Assembly: GCA_003151895.1 (NCBI GenBank)
Contig: PLYX01000246.1
Location: 2,673-25,206, forward strand
Direction of reading: 5' to 3'
Source: Solirubrobacterales bacterium
GTDB taxonomy: Bacteria; Actinomycetota; Thermoleophilia; Solirubrobacterales; Solirubrobacteraceae
Length of the DNA: 22,534 bases
The notes under the pieces are model-generated. The model was not told the origin of the DNA and made no database searches. It worked only from the letters and a program-made list of their open reading frames with translations. Numbering within the stretch: position 1 is the stretch's first letter; the number at the start of each line of letters is the position of its first letter. A program made the position numbers and the translations under genes. This document shows, piece after piece, positions 1-7,442 of the stretch.

Positions 1-1
1 C

Positions 2-415
2 TGCCAGCGTTGCGGCGCGCTGCTCCCCCGCGGTGAGGGCTCGAGCGACCCGGTCACCGCCACCTACCGGATCGACGAGGCCGGGGATCTCGTGCCGGTG
101 GAGCTCGACGAGGTCACCGCGCACGGCCCCGCGCTCGTGATCCGTACGGGCGGAGGGCGGGCGGGGGAGAGCTTTCCGGTGGACCGCGAGCGTATGACCA
201 TCGGCCGACGCCCCGACTCAGACGTGTTCCTCGACGATGTGACGGTCTCGCGCGACCACGCCCTGCTCGTGAACCGCGGCGACACCTGGTACCTCGACGA
301 CTGCGGGTCGCTCAACGGCACGTATGTGAACCGCTCGCGAATCGACTCTCATCGCCTGGAGGAGGGCGACGAGCTCCAGATCGGCAAGTACAAGCTCACC
401 TACCACGCACGCTGA
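2..415 (+). CDS. FHA-domain protein with zinc ribbon, GarA/OdhI-like (5' end missing)
   Basis: The reading frame is open from the window edge, so the N-terminus is missing. The first visible residues are CQRCG, a CxxC knuckle typical of a zinc ribbon. The rest is a forkhead-associated domain (about nt 134-412) with the phosphothreonine-binding signatures GRRPDSDVFLDD, VSRDHA and GSLNGTYVN. FHA domains bind phosphothreonine peptides. The closest pattern known to me is GarA/OdhI, which is controlled by Ser/Thr kinases and regulates 2-oxoglutarate metabolism. The stop TGA (413-415) shares one base with the ATG of the next gene, so translation is probably coupled. The same FHA then MerR order occurs in mycobacteria (Rv1827-Rv1828), which supports the assignment. 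The N-terminal kinase-target motif of GarA cannot be checked here, so the precise role is inferred. Confidence 0.9.
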   Translation, partial: CQRCGALLPRGEGSSDPVTATYRIDEAGDLVPVELDEVTAHGPALVIRTGGGRAGESFPVDRERMTIGRRPDSDVFLDDVTVSRDHALLVNRGDTWYLDDCGSLNGTYVNRSRIDSHRLEEGDELQIGKYKLTYHAR

Positions 416-1308
416 TGGCCACCCTTCCACAGACCACTCAACGCGGGCAGGCCGAGCTCCCCCATCCGGGGACCCCCCATGGCGAGGGACACCCTGAAGG
501 GCATACCCAAAGGGCACACGGCAAGCAGGCAGGCGAGCCAGCCGAAGCGCAAGCGCCCGACGGGTCGAGCTCCGGGGCAGGCGTCGCCGCCGAAGGCGGT
601 GCTCGACAGAAGGCGCTCACGATCGGCGCGGTGTGCAAGGCGCTCGTCCAGGAGTTCCCCGACATCTCGATCTCGAAGATCCGCTACCTCGAGGACCAGA
701 AGCTGCTCACGCCGCGTCGCACCCCCGGTGGGTACCGGCTCTACACGCAGGGCGACGTCGCACGGCTGCGCACCATCCTGCGCATGCAGCGCGACGAGTT
801 TCTTCCGCTGAGGGTCATCCGCCAGGAGCTCGCCGCGGGACGCGCGGGCGACATGGAGGTGCCGCGCCCAGGGCGCGAGGGCGGTGGTAAGCGCGCGTGG
901 CACACGAGCGTCAGCGTGCGCGAGCAAGACGGCGCACTCTACTCGCTCGAAGACATGCTCGAGGAGACCAGCGCCGACGCGAAGCTCGTGCGCGAGCTCG
1001 AAGAGTACGGCGTGGTGAAGGGGGAGATGCGCGGCGGGGTGCGCTACTTCGACGAGACCGAGCGCGAGATCGTGAGTGCCGTCTCCGAGCTCGCCCGTTA
1101 TGGCGTCGGCGGGCGCAACCTGCGCGTGTTCCGCTCCTCAGCCGACCGCGAGGCGAGCCTCCTGCAGCAGATCCTCGCGCCGGCGTTGCGCTCGCGCAAC
1201 CCGCAACGGCGCAAGGACGCGGTGGACGCACTCGAGAACCTGGCGGCGGTGACCACCCACCTCAAGCACTTGCTGCTGGTCCGCGACCTGCGCAAGATAG
1301 TCCGCTAG
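415..1308 (+). CDS. ftsR: MerR-family transcriptional regulator, FtsR-like
   Basis: A MerR winged helix-turn-helix starts near residue 69 (LTIGAV) and continues through ISKIRYLEDQKLLTPRRTPG and GYRLY to about residue 140. It closely follows the pattern of mycobacterial Rv1828 and corynebacterial FtsR, regulators linked to growth and ftsZ expression. The C-terminal part (about 165-297) contains a second helical region with EYGVVKGEMRGGVRYFDE, as in that family. The first 65 residues are a low-complexity Gly/His/Ala/Pro extension, not part of the DNA-binding domain and rich in short GGG/CCC inverted repeats at the DNA level. No Shine-Dalgarno is visible; the ATG overlaps the upstream stop by one base, which argues for coupled translation. 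Adjacency to the FHA gene is the best support for the symbol. Confidence 0.85.
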   Translation: MATLPQTTQRGQAELPHPGTPHGEGHPEGHTQRAHGKQAGEPAEAQAPDGSSSGAGVAAEGGARQKALTIGAVCKALVQEFPDISISKIRYLEDQKLLTPRRTPGGYRLYTQGDVARLRTILRMQRDEFLPLRVIRQELAAGRAGDMEVPRPGREGGGKRAWHTSVSVREQDGALYSLEDMLEETSADAKLVRELEEYGVVKGEMRGGVRYFDETEREIVSAVSELARYGVGGRNLRVFRSSADREASLLQQILAPALRSRNPQRRKDAVDALENLAAVTTHLKHLLLVRDLRKIVR

Positions 1309-1346
1309 CCAGGGCCGGGTCGCTGCCCACCGCGCAACGCACCCGC

Positions 1347-1781
1347 ATGATCGCGGCCTCCCCGCAGGAGCTGTGGGAGGTGCTCGGCGATCCCCACCAT
1401 CTGCCGCGCTGGTGGCCGCGCGTGAGTCGGGTGGAGTCGGTGGAGGTGGATGCTTTCACGGAGGTGCTCATGAGCGGCAAGGGAAAAATGGTGCGCGCCG
1501 ACTTCAGGCTGCTCGACGCTGTGAGCCTGCGGCGGATCGTGTGGGCCCAGCAGGTCGAGAACACGCCGTTCGCCCGCATCCTGACGAGCGCCGAGACGGA
1601 GATCAGCCTCTCAGGCGCCAACCTGAGCGACGGTCCGGCCACAGAGGTGACGATCGAGCTGCGCCAGACGCTGCACGGCTTCCTCGCGCGCCTCGGCAGC
1701 CACCTCGTGCGTCGGGCGGCCGGCTCCACCATCGAGGAGGCATTGGACGGGTTGGAGCGCATCGTGGGCAGGCGGGTCTGA
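1347..1781 (+). CDS. SRPBCC-family (START-like / polyketide cyclase fold) protein
   Basis: This is a protein of about 144 residues with the usual SRPBCC opening: MIAASPQELWEVLGDPHHL, then PRWWPRVSRVE and a C-terminal amphipathic helix (SHLVRRAAGSTIEEALDGLE). The fold is a helix-grip cavity that binds hydrophobic ligands; no catalytic residues define a reaction. The ATG at 1347 is the only ATG at the right place. The family usually has one more beta strand before it, so a CTG at 1323 (giving residues PTAQRTR first) is a real alternative. The gene follows ftsR by 38 nt and ends 1 nt before the next ORF's first ATG, so it is probably in the same transcript. The ligand is unknown. Confidence 0.75.
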   Translation: MIAASPQELWEVLGDPHHLPRWWPRVSRVESVEVDAFTEVLMSGKGKMVRADFRLLDAVSLRRIVWAQQVENTPFARILTSAETEISLSGANLSDGPATEVTIELRQTLHGFLARLGSHLVRRAAGSTIEEALDGLERIVGRRV

Positions 1782-1782
1782 A

Positions 1783-3516
1783 ATGCCATCCGCGCGAGCT
1801 GTCACACCGAGTCTGGGCTCGGCCACGACCGGCCCTTCCTCCGCCAGACGACCCAATCTTCGCTTGACCGACGCGCGGACGCAGCGAATGCGGTGGTGGG
1901 GCTGGGGCGATCCACAACACGCGCCGGGTCTCCCGCCACACGCGCTGAGGTTCCTGCGTGAGACGGTCGGCGTGGGTGCCAAACCCTGTCCACCGGTGGC
2001 GCTCGAACACGTGAAGATCGACCCCCAATCCATCCCCTCCATCACGCTCGACAGGCTGCGCGAGATCCTCGGATCAGAGCATGTCCGCGACGACCACGCC
2101 GACCGCGTCGTGCATGCTGCCGGCAAGGGCTATCCCGACCTCGTGCGCATGCGCGCCGGCGCACCCGCGGGCGCACCGGACGCGGTGCTCTATCCCTCCT
2201 CGCACGAGCAGCTTCGCGAGCTGCTCTCGGCGTGCGCGCGAGACTCGCTCGCGGTCGTCCCATTCGGTGGCGGCACGAGCGTCGTCGGTGGGGTGCAGCC
2301 CCTACGGGGTCCCCATCGGGGAGTGGTGGCACTCGACATGTGCCGCATGGCAAGCGTGCTCGAACTCGATGACACCTCGCTCATGGTGAGGGTCCAGGCG
2401 GGCGCGAGGGCGCGCGAGCTCGAGCGGTGGCTCGCCGGCAGGGGGCTCACGCTCGGTCACTTTCCGCAGTCCTTCGAGTACGTGTCGCTCGGCGGGTGCG
2501 CCGCCACACGCTCCGCCGGACAGGCATCCACCGGCTATGGCCGTTTCGAGCGGATGGTGCAGGGTCTGCGGATGGTCGCCCCGGCGGGAGACGTCGAGCT
2601 GCCGGCGCTCCCGGCGAGCGCCGCCGGACCCGGCATGCGCGAAGTGCTCGTCGGCTCAGAGGGCACGCTGGGTGTCATCGACGAGCTGGCCTTGCGGGTT
2701 CGCCGGGCGCCCTCCGAGCGCATCTACGAAGGGGTGTTCTTCGAGAGCTTCCAAGCGGGCGTGCAGGCGTTTCGAGAGCTCGCCCAGCGGCACGCCGCCC
2801 CGGATGTGGCGCGGCTCTCAGATGAGCTCCAGACGCGCATGTCGATCGCCCTCGCGGGCTCCGGCGGGGCGAAGGGCCGGCTCGGACGCGCCTATCTGGG
2901 TGTGCGCGGATACGCGAGCGGCTGCCTTGCCATCCTCGGCTTCGAGGGGGAGCCTCGGGAGGTGAGCGAGCGCCGTGCACGGGCGCTCCAGGTCGTGCGT
3001 CGCGGTGGTGGGCTGTGCGTGGGGCGCTCTCCGGGGCGGGCGTGGCTCGCGTCGCGCTTCTCCGCTCCCTACCTGCGCGACGAGCTGCTCACCCATGGCG
3101 TCATGGTCGAGACGCTCGAGACCGCCACACGCTGGTCGAACGTGGAGGCGCTTCATCGTCGTGTACTGGGGGCCATCGACGATTCGCTGCGCGCGTGTGG
3201 CACACCGGGGCTCGTCATGTGCCACGTCTCGCACCTGTATGAGACAGGCGCCTCGCTGTACTTCACGTTCCTTGCTCCTCAGAAGGAGGGCGGGGAGCTC
3301 GCGCAGTGGCAGGCCGTCAAGGTGGCCGCGAGCGCCGCGATTCTTGACGGTGGCGGCACGATCACACACCATCACGCCGTCGGGCGCGATCACGCTCCGT
3401 GGATGGAGCGCGAGATCGGTGGCGAGGGAGTGCGCGCGCTGCGCGCCCTCAAGGCCGAGCTCGACCCGGCGGGGATAATGAACCCCGGGAAGCTTCTCCC
3501 TGACGGGTGGTCGTGA
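1783..3516 (+). CDS. FAD-linked oxidase, alkyldihydroxyacetonephosphate synthase-like
   Basis: This is a two-domain flavoprotein of the vanillyl-alcohol-oxidase superfamily. The FAD-binding PP-loop is visible at about residues 148-171 (VLYPSSHEQLRELL, then VPFGGGTSVVGG), with FEYVSLGGCAATRSAG and GSEGTLGVI following. The C-terminal cap has SHLYETGASLYFTFL (residue 483 on) and the histidine run ITHHHAVGRDH (His 529-531), then ELDPAGIMNPGKLLP. The triple-His motif and the Tyr-containing segment are hallmarks of alkyl-DHAP synthase, which exchanges the acyl chain of acyl-DHAP for a fatty alcohol in ether-lipid synthesis. Actinobacterial relatives start at a segment like MRWWGWGDP, so the ATG at 1888 (542 aa) may be the true start; the 1783 ATG lies 1 nt after the previous stop. 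The substrate is inferred, not proven. Confidence 0.85.
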   Translation: MPSARAVTPSLGSATTGPSSARRPNLRLTDARTQRMRWWGWGDPQHAPGLPPHALRFLRETVGVGAKPCPPVALEHVKIDPQSIPSITLDRLREILGSEHVRDDHADRVVHAAGKGYPDLVRMRAGAPAGAPDAVLYPSSHEQLRELLSACARDSLAVVPFGGGTSVVGGVQPLRGPHRGVVALDMCRMASVLELDDTSLMVRVQAGARARELERWLAGRGLTLGHFPQSFEYVSLGGCAATRSAGQASTGYGRFERMVQGLRMVAPAGDVELPALPASAAGPGMREVLVGSEGTLGVIDELALRVRRAPSERIYEGVFFESFQAGVQAFRELAQRHAAPDVARLSDELQTRMSIALAGSGGAKGRLGRAYLGVRGYASGCLAILGFEGEPREVSERRARALQVVRRGGGLCVGRSPGRAWLASRFSAPYLRDELLTHGVMVETLETATRWSNVEALHRRVLGAIDDSLRACGTPGLVMCHVSHLYETGASLYFTFLAPQKEGGELAQWQAVKVAASAAILDGGGTITHHHAVGRDHAPWMEREIGGEGVRALRALKAELDPAGIMNPGKLLPDGWS

Positions 3517-3586
3517 CGGGCCGCCTTGGTCCTGACGGGCCGCCTTGGTCCTGACGGGCCGCCTTGGTCCTGACGGGCCGCCTTGG
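3514..3586. repeat. 19-bp direct tandem repeat, about 3.8 copies
   Basis: The unit TGACGGGCCGCCTTGGTCC occurs three times without a mismatch at 3514-3532, 3533-3551 and 3552-3570. A fourth copy (3571-3586) breaks off after CTTGG. The first unit contains the TGA stop codon of the flavoprotein gene, so the array begins exactly at the gene end. It lies between convergent genes. Confidence 0.95.
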
Positions 3587-3598
3587 GGCGGGCCCGTC
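3572..3598. terminator. Hairpin at the end of the tandem repeat, possible bidirectional terminator
   Basis: GACGGGCC (3572-3579) and GGCCCGTC (3591-3598) form a perfect 8-bp stem around an 11-nt loop. There is no T-tract, as is common in high-GC actinobacteria. It sits between the ends of two convergent genes. The other repeat units also carry GACGGGCC, so alternative pairings with the same right arm are possible. Confidence 0.5.
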
Positions 3599-3620
3599 GA
3601 TGAGAGGAGGACGCGGCGGG

Positions 3621-4433
3621 TCAGTGCAGCCCGAATGTGCCTCTCAGCACGATCGGGCCGGGATGGGTCGGGTGGGTGCTCGTCTCACGCGTGACGATCA
3701 GCTGGTGGTAGAGGTCGGCGTTCGTCGGCAGCGGGTTTCCGCCTTGCATGCGACCGTCGGAGCCGACGTTGGAAGCCCGTCCGAGGGGCGCCGAGCTGGA
3801 CGGGGAGTTGTAGAGCCACACCGCGTAGAAGAAGCCGGAGGAGGCGGGCAGGCCCTGCGCTGTGATGTAGAACGCGCTCCGACCGCCCTCTGACAGCACA
3901 TACGCCGCACCGGTTACTTTGAGCGACGGTTCGATGGGGGTGAGGGCGATCGTCTTGTTGAGCTTTGCCTTGCCAGCGCTCGCAGTCGAGGTCGACTGGG
4001 TGCTCGACGCCGCGGTTGAGGTGTGGCTCGAGCTTTTCCCGCCGCCCCCACTGGAGACGAGGATCACCACCACGACGATCACCGCCACGATCGCGCCGAG
4101 CAGCAAGGCGCCTCCCGTCCTCGAGCTTGGCGCCCTCAACGGGGCACGCGCGTCTCGCGGGCGCGCCGGGGGAGGGCTGGATGCGCCTGCTGGGCCCGTC
4201 CCCACGGCTCTCGATGCGCCTCCTGCGCCGGCGCGAGCGGGAGCCGGCGGGCGCGAACCACCCGGGCTCGCCGGATCGTTGGCGAGCGCATCGAGCGCGG
4301 CGTGCGCACGGTCGCGCACCGCGCTCTCCGGGATCGCGAGCATCTCCGCCACTTCGCCATAGCTCTTGCCGCGGTCGAGCACGAGCGAGAGCACGGCGCG
4401 CTGGTCGGGTGGCAGTCGGTCGAGCTCAGTCAT
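3621..4433 (-). CDS. Membrane-anchored protein: sigma-70 region-4-like HTH, one TM helix, RskA-like outer domain
   Basis: Residues 1-52 look like sigma-factor region 4: LPPDQRAVLSLVLDRGKSYG, then EVAEMLAIPESAVRDRAHAA, ending in a helix. No sigma region 2 is present, so it cannot be a complete sigma factor. A Pro/Ala/Gly-rich linker (about 53-106) leads to a single hydrophobic helix (about 108-127, LLLGAIVAVIVVVVILV), then a Ser/Thr linker. The outer domain (about 160-270) has FYAVWLYNSP, GRASNVGSDGRM and a beta-rich end, resembling the C-terminal domain of RskA-type anti-sigma factors. The predicted topology puts the HTH in the cytoplasm and the sensor-like domain outside. It is convergent with the flavoprotein gene and divergent from the thioesterase gene. 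It may be a one-component membrane regulator or a degenerate anti-sigma factor; the function is not known. Confidence 0.75.
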   Translation of the reverse strand: MTELDRLPPDQRAVLSLVLDRGKSYGEVAEMLAIPESAVRDRAHAALDALANDPASPGGSRPPAPARAGAGGASRAVGTGPAGASSPPPARPRDARAPLRAPSSRTGGALLLGAIVAVIVVVVILVSSGGGGKSSSHTSTAASSTQSTSTASAGKAKLNKTIALTPIEPSLKVTGAAYVLSEGGRSAFYITAQGLPASSGFFYAVWLYNSPSSSAPLGRASNVGSDGRMQGGNPLPTNADLYHQLIVTRETSTHPTHPGPIVLRGTFGLH

Positions 4434-4503
4434 TGTGGGGTGGCCACGGTCACCGCGCCCTGCTGGACGCCAACCGCTGTCCTTAGGCTATCGTGGCCGC
4501 CCG

Positions 4504-4917
4504 ATGGCAATCCCACCCGCCTCCCAGATCAACGAGAGCCTGTTGGGGTTCGACCGCCTTTACGGGCTCCAGCTGCTGGAGTGCTCCGACAGCGAGGTGC
4601 GCGCCCAGGTGGTGGTTCGCGAGGATCACAAGCAGCCCGCGGGGCTCGTGCACGGCGGGGTGTATGCGTCGGTTGCCGAGGCCATCGCGTCGATCGCCAC
4701 CGGGATGACGGTGCTCGACGAAGGGCATGTCGCGATGGGCATGTCGAACAACACGAGCTTCCTGCGACCGGTGACCGCGGGAACCGTGCACGCCCACGCC
4801 ACCCGCATTCACCGTGGACGCACCACCTGGCTGTGGGACGTGAAGTTCAGCGACGACGACGGTCGCACGTGCGCGCTCACGCGCCTTACCATCGCCGTTC
4901 GCCCCCTTCCCGGCTGA
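4504..4917 (+). CDS. PaaI-like hotdog-fold acyl-CoA thioesterase
   Basis: This is a 137-residue single hotdog domain. The signature AGLVHGGVYASVAEAIAS has His50-Gly-Gly and Glu59, the positions that bind and hydrolyse the thioester in PaaI/YbdB-type enzymes. SNNTSFLRPVTAGTVHAHA and WLWDVKFSDDDGRTCALTRL complete the fold. The reaction is acyl-CoA or aryl-CoA to free acid plus CoA; the exact substrate cannot be read. The frame is open upstream, but homology starts at the ATG at 4504. There is no clear ribosome binding site. A TAGGCT sequence (4484-4489) could be a -10 box leaving a leader of only a few bases. It is convergent with the lipoprotein gene downstream. Confidence 0.88.
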   Translation: MAIPPASQINESLLGFDRLYGLQLLECSDSEVRAQVVVREDHKQPAGLVHGGVYASVAEAIASIATGMTVLDEGHVAMGMSNNTSFLRPVTAGTVHAHATRIHRGRTTWLWDVKFSDDDGRTCALTRLTIAVRPLPG

Positions 4918-4928
4918 GAGGAGCGGGG

Positions 4929-5624
4929 CTATTCGCCGCGCGGGCGCGGCACGCTCACGCCCGGCGGCACCTCGCTCGGCAGCGGTATACGGTCGAAGCC
5001 CGTGTCGGGCGCCGCCGCGGGGAGCGGCGTTTGCGGCAGCCCAACCTTGTTGACGGGCGCCATCCCCGTGGCGGCGGTCCGGGCGAGCGACGGGCTGCGG
5101 GCGTACACGCTCACGACCACCCCGCCGGTGGGGATCGCGAGCGTCGCGCCGCCCTGCGCCACGCTCGCGATCGCCCCCCTGAGCGGCAGCGAACGCGTCG
5201 CGGCGGTTGCGCCCGGGATGAAGCTGTTGTCGGGCGAGCTCACGATCGACACCGGCGTCACGCACGTGTACTGACCGCCGAGCACACAATCGCCGTAGCG
5301 GATCGTCACCGCTTCGCCCGGATCGATCGCCACGCTCGTGATCTGCATCCCGTGGAACCGCAGCCCGAGCCAGTACACGGGGAAGTGGCTCTTCACGATC
5401 ACGGTCTCAAGCGGCGAAGGGCCGATCGGCTGGTCCTGGAGGGTGTCACCGCAGGAGGCGAGCGCGAGTGCGCAGAGGACGAGCGCGACGCCGAGCCATA
5501 TACGGCGCCGCGGCAGATAGGGCAATGAGCGCCAGCGGGGCCGAGGAGCAAGCGAGGCAAGGACGCAGCAAGCGAAATGTGCTCTGCACATGAGCGAGCG
5601 AGGACGCAGCATCGCGCCGCTCAT
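4929..5624 (-). CDS. Putative lipoprotein of unknown function
   Basis: A lipoprotein signal is clear: RRRIWLGVALVLCALALASC, with the lipobox LASC followed by GDTLQ. The mature part of about 170 residues has no family I recognise. It contains a Cys pair (YGDCVLGGQYTC), beta-rich segments (VTIRYGD, VSIVSSPDNSFIPG) and a Pro-rich tail (PLPSEVPPGVSVPRPRGE). The start is uncertain. The ATG at 5624 overlaps the nadE stop as ATGA but puts about 34 residues, encoded by a repeat element, before the signal peptide. A TTG at 5525 would start right before it (198 aa) but has no ribosome binding site. It is the last gene of the WS/DGAT-nadE-lipoprotein run. Confidence 0.7.
   Translation of the reverse strand: MSGAMLRPRSLMCRAHFACCVLASLAPRPRWRSLPYLPRRRIWLGVALVLCALALASCGDTLQDQPIGPSPLETVIVKSHFPVYWLGLRFHGMQITSVAIDPGEAVTIRYGDCVLGGQYTCVTPVSIVSSPDNSFIPGATAATRSLPLRGAIASVAQGGATLAIPTGGVVVSVYARSPSLARTAATGMAPVNKVGLPQTPLPAAAPDTGFDRIPLPSEVPPGVSVPRPRGE
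5546..5610. repeat. Composite repeat: two direct repeats flanking a perfect hairpin
   Basis: A 24-bp arm (5546-5569, beginning GAGCAAGCGAGG and ending ACGCAGC) is repeated as a 19-bp version (5592-5610) lacking an internal CAAGG. Between them lies a perfect palindrome, ATGTGC (5577-5582), loop TCT, GCACAT (5586-5591). It lies between the nadE stop and the lipoprotein signal peptide. It looks like a dispersed short palindromic element, although only one full copy is in this window. Confidence 0.75.
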
Positions 5625-7423
5625 CGGTCACGCTGGTATGCATTGGTGATCGGCATGCGCCTATCCCTCCCGAACGCGCGCTCGGTGATCTTGATGCCCG
5701 GCGGAGACTGACGACGCTTGTACTCCGCGCGGTCCACCAGCCTCGTCGCCCGCTCGACGTCCCTGACGGGGAGCCCTTCGGCGATCAGCTGCTCGCGGCT
5801 GCGGTCGAGCTCGATGTACCCGTGCAGGATCCGGTCGAGCACGTCATACGGCGGCAGCGAGTCCTGATCGGTCTGGTTCTCGCGCAACTCGGCGGAAGGG
5901 GGGCGCTCGACGATCGAATCGGGGATCGGCGCGGGGACGCGTCCGCGTACCGCCGCGACGGCAACGTTGCGCCAGCGCGCGAGCCGGTAAACGAGCGTCT
6001 TGGGAACGTCCTTTATGACCGCAAAGCCGCCGGCGAGATCGCCGTAGAGGGTTGTGTAGCCCACCGACATCTCGGACTTGTTGCCGGTGGTGAGCACGAG
6101 CCAGCCGAACTTATTCGACAGCGCCATCAACAGGTTGCCGCGGATGCGGGCCTGCAGGTTCTCCTCCGTCAGGTCCTCGTGCAGACCCTCGAAGTCCGAG
6201 TGAAGCGTCTGCATGTAGGCGTCCATCGCTCGCTCGATCGGGAGCTCGTGCGCGTGCGCCCCCAACGCTTGTGCCAGAGCGCGTGCGTCCTGTTGCGTCG
6301 CCGAGGAGGAGTAGGGCGAGGGCATGATCGCCACGTTCACGCGCTCGGACCCGAGAGCGTCGGCCGCCAGACACGCCACGAGCGCCGAGTCGATTCCGCC
6401 CGAGAGCCCGAGCACGACCTGATCGAAGCCGTTCTTGTGTACGTAGTCGCGCAACCCGAGCAGCAGCGCCTCATACACCTCCTGCTCAACCGAGGGGATC
6501 GGCGCACGCAGAGGTTGGGGGGGCTGTGTTGGTGGGAGGCTCGAGCCGGCCCGCGCCGCCGACGACGAAAGTGCAGACCCACCTTCTCGCGAACCGGCTG
6601 GCTTCGCCTCCTTCGAACCTGCTCGCGCTCCTGGGGCCACAAGAGCGATGTCGCAGACGAGCAGATCCTCCTCGAACTGTGCCGCGCGCGCGATCGTCTC
6701 GCCCGTCGGGTCGAGCACGAACGAGTGGCCGTCGAAGACCAGCTCGTCCTGACCGCCGACCATCGCGCAGAAGGCGACGTGAGCGCCCGTCTCGCGGGCG
6801 CGCTGCCCAAACAATTGTTCGCGCTCGAAACCCTTGCCGGCGTGGTAGGGCGAAGCGGAGATGTTCACGATCAGACTCGCGCCGGCGGCCGCCTCTGAGG
6901 AGGCCGGAGGACCGGCAACCCATAGGTCCTCACAGATGGTCAATCCGACCCGATGCCCGCCTACCTCGATCACAACGCCGCTCTCCTCGCCCGGCTTGAA
7001 GTAGCGCTGCTCGTCGAACACGCCGTAGTTGGGGAGGTGGACCTTGCGGTAGACGCTCTGCACGGCGCCCCCGCTGAGCACCGCCGCCGAGTTGTGGACG
7101 ACCGCCGTAACAGGTCCCGGCGAACCGGGGGCCGGCCCGCGGATGGCGCCAGGGATGCGCTCGGGAAAGCCGACGATCGCGACGATCCCCTTGGCGGCGG
7201 ACGCGAGCTCGTGCAGCTGCGCGCCGGTGTCGGTGAGGAAGTGCTCGCGCAGGAGCAGATCCTCGGGCGGATAGCCCGTGAGCGCGAGCTCGGGAAACAA
7301 CACCAGCTCGGCGCCCGCCCGCCTGGCCCCGTCGATGCCCTCGCGGATGCGGTTCGCATTGCCGGTGAGGTCGCCCACGGTGGCGTTGATCTGGCACAGG
7401 GCCAGGCGCAAGCCGGTCCTCAC
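5621..7423 (-). CDS. nadE: Glutamine-dependent NAD+ synthetase
   Basis: This is a two-domain enzyme of 600 residues that makes NAD+ from deamido-NAD+, ATP and glutamine-derived ammonia. The N-terminal nitrilase-fold glutaminase has the Glu-Lys-Cys triad: Glu45 (LVLFPELALTGYPPEDLL), Lys127 (YRKVHLPNYGVFDE) and Cys164 (GLTICEDLWV). The C-terminal synthetase has the PP-loop SGGIDSA at 341-347 and later TTGNKSEMSVGYTTLYGD. The GTG at 7423 (reading VRTGLRLALCQINATVGD) is chosen because homology begins there; the frame stays open to 7534 inside the upstream gene. The start lies 19 nt after the WS/DGAT stop. The linker between domains (about 266-309, nt 6497-6628) is an unusually long Ser/Pro/Ala-rich stretch. 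Confidence 0.95.
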   Translation of the reverse strand: MRTGLRLALCQINATVGDLTGNANRIREGIDGARRAGAELVLFPELALTGYPPEDLLLREHFLTDTGAQLHELASAAKGIVAIVGFPERIPGAIRGPAPGSPGPVTAVVHNSAAVLSGGAVQSVYRKVHLPNYGVFDEQRYFKPGEESGVVIEVGGHRVGLTICEDLWVAGPPASSEAAAGASLIVNISASPYHAGKGFEREQLFGQRARETGAHVAFCAMVGGQDELVFDGHSFVLDPTGETIARAAQFEEDLLVCDIALVAPGARAGSKEAKPAGSREGGSALSSSAARAGSSLPPTQPPQPLRAPIPSVEQEVYEALLLGLRDYVHKNGFDQVVLGLSGGIDSALVACLAADALGSERVNVAIMPSPYSSSATQQDARALAQALGAHAHELPIERAMDAYMQTLHSDFEGLHEDLTEENLQARIRGNLLMALSNKFGWLVLTTGNKSEMSVGYTTLYGDLAGGFAVIKDVPKTLVYRLARWRNVAVAAVRGRVPAPIPDSIVERPPSAELRENQTDQDSLPPYDVLDRILHGYIELDRSREQLIAEGLPVRDVERATRLVDRAEYKRRQSPPGIKITERAFGRDRRMPITNAYQRDR

Positions 7424-7442
7424 CGCCGTCCGGCTTGCCGCA

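Noticed and set aside
4023..5528. Long plus-strand open frame (501 codons) across the thioesterase and lipoprotein region
   Set aside because: Arg/His/Ala-rich translation with no domain. It overlaps genes with clear homology on both strands; a typical high-GC shadow frame.
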